Origin: Neospora caninum Liverpool
Taxonomy: Eukaryota; Apicomplexa; Conoidasida; Eucoccidiorida; Sarcocystidae
DNA: 64,000 bases
NCBI RefSeq assembly: GCF_000208865.1
Contig: NC_018396.1
Span: 1,054,001 to 1,118,000, forward strand
Direction: 5' to 3'
Below the pieces are notes generated by a model. The model did not search any database. It saw only the letters and a program-made list of their open reading frames with translations, and was not told where the DNA came from. Below, in pieces: positions 57,941 to 64,000 of this stretch. The translations under genes and the position numbers were made by a program. Positions within the stretch are counted from its first letter, which is position 1. Each line of letters begins with the position of its first letter.

Positions 57941-60900
57941 GGCATACATTTGTACCGGTACATGGCTGTTTATGTGTGTGCGCATGCTATATACGCAGTA
58001 AAGAACAGACGACTGTAGCCACTCTGCGGGGCTTCTCCTTGCTTCGTCAATGGGCCGACGCCGCACGTTGTTTCAATATGAAAACTTCAATCTTTCGCAA
58101 CAATTACTTTCCTCACTGGATGTACAAGAATTCCTGCCTAAGCAAGCGCACAAACGAAAAAAATACTACACATGGAAACGTAGAACGTAGATTCGTATGT
58201 TTCCGTTCGATGCAAATACTCGACGAAACTGCATGCAGATACTCGGGTCCGACTCACTTGTAATTGTCGAGGAAAGCCTTGCGCTTAAACAGGCGGTCGT
58301 ACTGGACGACGCAACGCTCAAACAGCTGAAGAGGAAAAGGTTAAAAAACGGCATACGGTGGATATGCATATACATATGTATATATATTATATAGCGTATA
58401 TGTATATCAGCAAAGAAAGACAGAGACCGACCGGGGCATAGCTACTTTTGTGTATCCATATGAGGGAGCTATGAACGGACACGGTATGTTTCTATGCATG
58501 TACTTGCACATGTACATACAATTATATCTCTGTATATATGTGTATATGTATATATCGCATCTCTCGTTTGCGTTCGCGTTTCGACATTTTATGGTTGTAA
58601 AAGGACCCTGAGCGTTTCCGAGAAGCTCTGTTGTGATCCGCGATTTCCCCCGTGGAGACATGGAGCGCTATAGATGCGACACCGCGACGTGCCCGCACTG
58701 GCTATGTGGCCACAAATACGTGTGCATGGATGTCGGAGCATCTCTCTCTTTGCCGGCTGTCTCGACGCCTCGGTTTTTCTCGTTCTTGGGACGAGCCTCA
58801 CGGAAGCAATTGACGTGTGATTCGCCATCATCAGGGCCGAAACTTTGTGTGGAGAAGAAATGAACGGCGACTGCTTGGACAGAGCCACCTGAATGCTCGC
58901 AGGGTTCCACCGGATAAAGTTCACCAGGCGTCGATCCTTGATTCGCTGCAGGCTTTTGTGGACCTGAGGAGAACGCAAAAAAAAGACGCGGAAAAGCAAG
59001 CGTCCGACCCCAACAGGAGACTGTTTGTCTCCGTTTCCAAAACGTGGAAAAAGACGGCGAACGCCCGGCACGGCCTTCTTCAGGCACATAACTCAACGGC
59101 ACAGCGGGCACAGCCGGGGGTCTGTAGATCATGGCTAGAGCGGCTGCCGCATGAAGCGCTGTTCTTTTTGCTCTAATTCTGAAGCAACGAACATGTGTAG
59201 CGCCGGTGTGCGCAGTGTCTAGGCAAACGAAAGGCATGTCTTGAGACAAAACGGAAGCGTTTCTACGTCAAAGAGGGATATGTTTTCTTCCGAGTTTGTT
59301 GACTGGCGTGCCGTTCCTGTCTGGGTTTTGATGTCAATTGGCGTATTTGACAGAAAAAACGACGGAAGCAGAAGATCTACCTGTGTCGGATCGGCCTCCC
59401 CTCGAATGATGTTCAACATGGAAATGTACATTCCGCGCCGCAACGACGCCGACACCTGCAGAAAACGTGCGACAAAAGGCTCCCGAGTGCGCAAGACGAG
59501 ACTGCCGCGCCCCTCGACCCTTCACACGTGCACACGCACCGGATGACAACTCAGGCTCACTCTCCAAAATCCGTGTGTTATATCTATCACGCCCAACGTT
59601 TACACATAGATCCTTATAGACATATATACAAATAGATACCCTCAGAGATGTATCGGTAGATATATGCATCTGCAGATCCACATGGACTACACGCATATGT
59701 GTCAAGGCCTAGGCACATGGAGCGGGATGTACAACATACAGATGGACGCCTACCCATATATATATATATATATAATGTATAACTGTCTAAGAATCTGGAT
59801 AGGGATGCACGTGTGCATTTGCGTGCATGTTCGTTTGGACGTGAGAGCCCCTTGCTTCGTTGTTTTCTCCTGTGTGTGGGGACAAGGCGGGTTCGGTCCC
59901 GGAGTGGTGCGGGGGGCCCGCGTTGCCCATCCTCAAGCTCATCGCACGCCAGGATTAACTCCCCCTGCATGCTTTGCGTTCCAGCGTTACCATGATGTTT
60001 TTGGTCTGCAGCAGGCGCCGCATAACGTCCATGACGGTGGTTTTCTGGACCGACGAGACGCATGCGTCGAGGGTGAGAGGCGTGTAGCCGGTCATGAGGA
60101 AGTGACAGCGGGGCGTGGGCACGAGAGAGGAGATGAGAGACAGCAAGTCGGTGTTCATGTAGGAGGGGTAGCGCAGCGTACTCGTGCTCGCGGCCATTAC
60201 CGTAGACACCTGGCGAAGGCGGGAGAAAACACAAGAAGCGTACCCGTTACACCCTGCGGATAGGGGCATTCTTTGAGAAAGAAGGAGCCGCCCAAACGGG
60301 TTGTTTGTTCGGTTGCCGGTCTCTCCCCTTTTGGATTTGGAAACTGCTTTTCTTGTCCATGCAGACGCCGCGTTCTCGCGTGCCAAGAAGAAGAATCCAC
60401 CAGAACGCCTTTATTGTATCGGTCATTTCCGCACGCAGTTATCAGTGGGATCGACATCCACAAGGGCCACCGAGGGAGAAACTTTCGATTTCAAGATTTT
60501 CTCTTCAAGTGGAATGGTTTGTCGTGAAGAGGTTTGAAGCGATTTTATTGCGCCAAGTTAGTACTGACGGATTCAATTTTTTGTACCATTTAGATTGAAA
60601 AGTACATCTTCACGCTCTGCTAACAGACCGTGAGGCGCGTGAGGCACGACGCCTCGGCCCTGACAAGCGGGAGGCCTTGTGCTTCGACGCGAACTTGGTG
60701 TTCGAGCGCGTTTTGCTCAACTTACCAGCGCATTGGTTTGCTGGAACGAAGGGTTGTGGATTTTCAGTCTCTCGACTGCAATGTTGTTAAGCGCCGTGTT
60801 GTCGAGGACAACGACGCAATCTGCGTTAAGAGCGAGACGCTTGAGGGTGAGAACGCTGTTGTACGGTTGGACGACAACGTCGCTGGTCTCTGTTGTGAGG

Positions 60901-61618
60901 AGAGGGAAGACGCTGAACGTTTGCAGTAGCTTCTTCGGGTAGCGATCGCAGAGTGCCTCCAACAGATAGCTTCCCATACCGCTTCCAGTCCCTCCCGCCT
61001 GAACGCCCGAACGGGAAAACGCCGACAGCGAGAGCGAAATGGAGACAGAGAGAACGGGAGAAAGAAGGGGGAGACGCAAGAAGAAAGGGACAGAGATAAG
61101 AGAGAAAAAGAGGGCGCGCACGACGACCCGAAGGGGTAGGGGGTGCATGCAAAGAAGAGATGACCAAGGCAGCAAAAACTGCCGTGGTCACTGCGTGCTC
61201 CCACCAAATCAACAGACGCCAGGCGTCGCTGAGGTCACCCCACGGGAAGCGCAGATGCTTCGCTGCTTCGTTTTCCAGTTTCTTTCTTCTCCCATCAAGC
61301 GACGTTCCCCGCTGATGAGAACCAACGAAACTTTTTCTCGAAGGCCAGGAAGCGGCTTCTCGCCAACGAGCGACAACGAATCCACATCCGTCTATTGATG
61401 TGCATGCACATACGTCTTGGCATGCCTATATCTATGTGGAGGTTTGCGCACGCAGGGAGTTCCTCGACAGATGTAACTGCGGCGCGGTTTTCGCTCCCCT
61501 TTTTTTTCACTCTTTGCGGGGCAGTCCCGCAGAGTTGAGCTTGAAGAGTGAGAACGGAACGCCGTCGGGGGCACCTTTCGTACCCTCTGAATCTAGGGCG
61601 GTCCGCACGCGCACATCC

Positions 61619-61655
<37 letters not shown>

Positions 61656-63514
61656 CATACCTACATATATGTGGATATATGTAGATATATGTGGATATAT
61701 GTGGATATATGTAGACATTCGTATGCATCTAGAATACAGTACCCGGGGGAGAGGTGGACACAGCTTTGTTGTCAACAAACTGTATAACTCTGAGCAAATG
61801 CAAAGGTACACTATATGTACGATCGTCTCGGAACGCTTTACCATTCATATCTCCATTTTGTCGAACTTTCGTGGATACTTTTTACTTTCTGTGTCTGAAG
61901 TATGTAACGGTCGTAGGGCACGCCGAGGGTAACAGTTCAGAAGGATGAAAGCAGATGCGTCAGACGGGCGTGCATTTTTCGATCCTACAATGGAGTGGCA
62001 AAGGACGAAACCTTCCAAGCTCTCGCTGCCGTCGGCCTCTCTGTCGATCATCTCCATGAGTTCCTCTTGCACTTGCTCGGCCTGTGCGTAACCGCTTCCC
62101 CAGTTGTTGCCCGCCCCTGGAAAAAGGACGCAGGGAGCGAGAGGAAATGCTCGGCAAAGAGAGGAGACGAGGAAGAGAGAGGAGACGAGGAAGAGAGAGG
62201 AGACGAGGAAGAGAGAGGAGACGAGGAAGAGAGGAGACGAGGAAAAGGGAAAACGAGGAAGAGAGGAGACGAGGAAGAGAGAAAACGAGGAAGAGAGGAG
62301 ACGAGGAAGAGAGAGGAAACGAGGAAGAGAGGAGACGAGGAAGAGAGAGGAGACGAGGAAGAGAGAGGAGACGAGGAAGAGAGGAGACGAGGAAGAGAGG
62401 AAACGAGGAAGAGAGGAGACGAGGAAGAGAGAGGAGACGAGGAAGAGAGGAGACGAGGAAGAGAGGAGACGAGGAAGAGAGGAGACGAGGAAGAGAGAAA
62501 ACGAGGAAGAGAGGAGACGAGGAAGAGAGGAGACGAGGAAGAGAGAGGAGACGAGGAAGAGAGGAGACGAGGAAGAGAGGAGACGAGGAAGAGAGAGGAG
62601 ACGAGGAAGAGAGGAGAAGAGGAAGAGAGGAGACGAGGAAGAGAGGAAACCAGGAGGAGGATAGCGGCGTGGAAGCAAAGACGTCTCGAGGGAAGGCGGT
62701 TGCCACGCAAGGCGAGGCGAGAGCGAGAGCTGCAGCAGCGGCCTGACGACAGGACAGTTCGGCCCTCGATTGACACGACACGGGAAGCAAGAAGCCAGAG
62801 CGAACCAGGAAAGAGGTAAACGAGGCGGAACACGCCAACGACAAGATGAGAAATCTACAAAAAGAGCAGTCAGAAAAGATCCAGAAACCAGAGAGACGCG
62901 AGGCAGAGAGGAGAGACAGAAAGACAGGCTGCAGAGAAACAATACACAGACGGCGCAGACTCAAGGTGGGAGAAACTGCGTAGTCTCATACTCACCTCCT
63001 CCTTCCTTGGAGATGAAAAAGTTTTCGGGGTTATACAGGTTCTTGTATTCGGACGTCTGTGAGGCAAGGAGGAAGACAGTCCGATGAGAGATTTCGTTGT
63101 CGTCTCACTCGCGATGCGACACACTTTCCCACGTCTCGCGCTGTCCCTGTCACCGCAGGAAAACCCCTACTGGTGACCTCGTAGAAATACGAAGGTATAC
63201 ACATCTACACGAAGATATGTAATGCTTCTTTACTACTCTGCACACGATGCACATATATACATCTACACACATATCTACGTACATGCAAATGTAAATGTTA
63301 TATAAAAACTTTATCCGCAAATGCATGTAAATCTATGCATATACGCAGATGTATGCAGATGCTGTATGTTCACCTGAATAGCGTTGACAACGCGAGGTTC
63401 GAGATCGAAGAGAAGTGCCCGAGGAATGTAGTGTTCGTCGTCAGCCTGGTAGAAGAAGACATCCTTCCGATCTTCTGCGTACGCGTGCTGTTTGCTGTCG
63501 ACGAGCAAACCTTC
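57148..63514 (-). CDS. TUBG: gamma-tubulin, nearly complete (first exon beyond right edge)
   Basis: Ten minus-strand exons in the window, all phase-consistent (1278 nt, 425 aa): 63514-63374, 63056-62996, 62116-61989, 60998-60726, 60209-59991, 59455-59381, 58963-58802, 58325-58258, 57840-57778, 57235-57148. Gamma-tubulin nucleates microtubules at centrosomes and spindle poles within the gamma-tubulin ring complex. Diagnostic stretches are [48 protein letters not shown], the GTP-binding signature [76 protein letters not shown] and [12 protein letters not shown]. Sequence before EGLLVDSK, including the GQCGNQIG motif, is not in the window, so about 30 residues are missing. The protein ends [19 protein letters not shown]; a GTGAGC site just before this end leaves open an alternative spliced terminus. 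The intron 62117-62995 carries a minisatellite. Confidence 0.95.
57901..57937. repeat. (TA)n microsatellite
   Basis: In the gamma-tubulin intron 57841-58257. Confidence 0.95.
61622..61720. repeat. (TA)n plus 10-12 bp ATATGTGGAT repeats
   Basis: A TA run (61622-61652) is followed by about five ATATGTGGAT/ATATGTAGAT units up to 61717, in the gamma-tubulin intron 60999-61988. Confidence 0.93.
62155..62652. repeat. 16-20 bp polypurine minisatellite (GAGGAAGAGAGGAGAC)n
   Basis: About 500 bp of GAGACGAGGAAGA units in 16- and 20-bp forms, in the gamma-tubulin intron 62117-62995, starting only ~40 bp from the splice acceptor of the next exon. In the sense of transcription it is a pure pyrimidine tract (TCTTCCTCGTCTCC). 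Three long open frames cross it on both strands; all are artefacts of the repeat. Confidence 0.97.
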
Positions 63515-64000
63515 CTAGAAAGCAGAGAGAAAGCGAGAAGCACCGGGGGAAAAAAGGAGGAAAGAAATCGGTTGCTGTGCTAGTGTCCCGGAAGTACGCT
63601 TCCATGGCATAAAGATATATATATATATACATACATATCAGTATAAGCATATATATATATATATATATATCAGTGCGTATGCGCACTTCAAGGCCTTTGA
63701 AGATAGGTATAGCTGGATACCGGGGTAGAATCTCGTGTTGACTGTGGTTTACTGTCGCCTCGTGTCATGTGTCGTCTTGCTAAAGCGCTGTATATCCATG
63801 CAGCGTGACTGCAGCACCTTGAAGCTGACAGAATCACCGGGAGCGAACGAAGGGTTCTGCGGTAGGATGTAGAAATGTTTAGCACCGCGAATCTCTGCAA
63901 CTCGCCGTTGAAGCACTTCTCTGCTCGACGGGAGCCAAACACAGACTGAGGGCGGAGAGAAGCAGAAAACGCCTCTCCCGTCCAGAAGAGGCGGCGAACG
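63515..64000. other. partial intron upstream of first visible gamma-tubulin exon
   Basis: The exon starting at 63514 follows a good acceptor (TTTCTAG). The sequence beyond it to the right edge contains TA runs (63617-63635, 63650-63672) and no tubulin N-terminal coding, so it is intron, possibly with more beyond the window. Confidence 0.75.

Noticed and set aside
61845..62964. Long ORFs of 365, 334, 274 and 261 codons on both strands
   Set aside because: All cross the GAGGAAGAGAGGAGAC minisatellite inside a gamma-tubulin intron; repeats divisible into open frames explain them.

Overview
This is nuclear DNA of a coccidian apicomplexan. Toxoplasma gondii or a very close relative (Hammondia, Neospora) fits best. 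The reasons are intermediate G+C, long intron-rich genes with Ser/Ala/Pro- and Glu-rich coding insertions, (TA)n microsatellites confined to introns and intergenic DNA, abundant TGCATGC words, and the gene families present. The species call is inference; the eukaryotic gene structure is seen directly. I built gene models by joining ORFs at GT-AG (once GC-AG) sites and checking that reading phase is kept through every intron.

Layout. Positions 1-4628 (+) hold the 3' part of an FG-nucleoporin whose upstream part is a 45-bp in-frame minisatellite. Positions 6817-10769 (-) hold a USP36/USP42-like ubiquitin hydrolase of three exons. Positions 14653-18270 (+) hold a secretory trypsin-like serine protease of two exons. 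Positions 19493-32189 (-) hold a complete 19-exon glycogen/amylopectin debranching enzyme that carries an AMPK-beta-type starch-binding module between its two catalytic halves. Positions 37053-41438 (-) hold an SS18/GIF-like (SSXT domain) chromatin co-activator. Positions 46021-52598 (+) hold a very large ORC3-like origin recognition complex subunit. Positions 57148-63514 (-) hold gamma-tubulin, lacking only its first ~30 residues, which lie beyond the right edge.

The genes are unrelated housekeeping functions: nuclear transport, ubiquitin removal, storage polysaccharide breakdown, transcription, DNA replication initiation and microtubule nucleation. There is no operon-like logic. Gene pairs are convergent (nucleoporin/USP, protease/GDE, ORC3/gamma-tubulin) or divergent (USP/protease, SSXT/ORC3), separated by 1.2-4.9 kb without convincing genes.

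The most interesting signals are the following: (i) an ORC3 homologue, a subunit long hard to find in Apicomplexa; (ii) a dispersed quasi-palindrome, G(G/C)TGT-N4-ACA(C/G)C, found about forty times more often than chance, in coding, intronic and intergenic DNA alike; (iii) a debranching enzyme with an internal CBM48; (iv) an SSXT-domain protein with a GC-AG intron inside the domain; (v) the expanded 15-residue repeat array of the nucleoporin.
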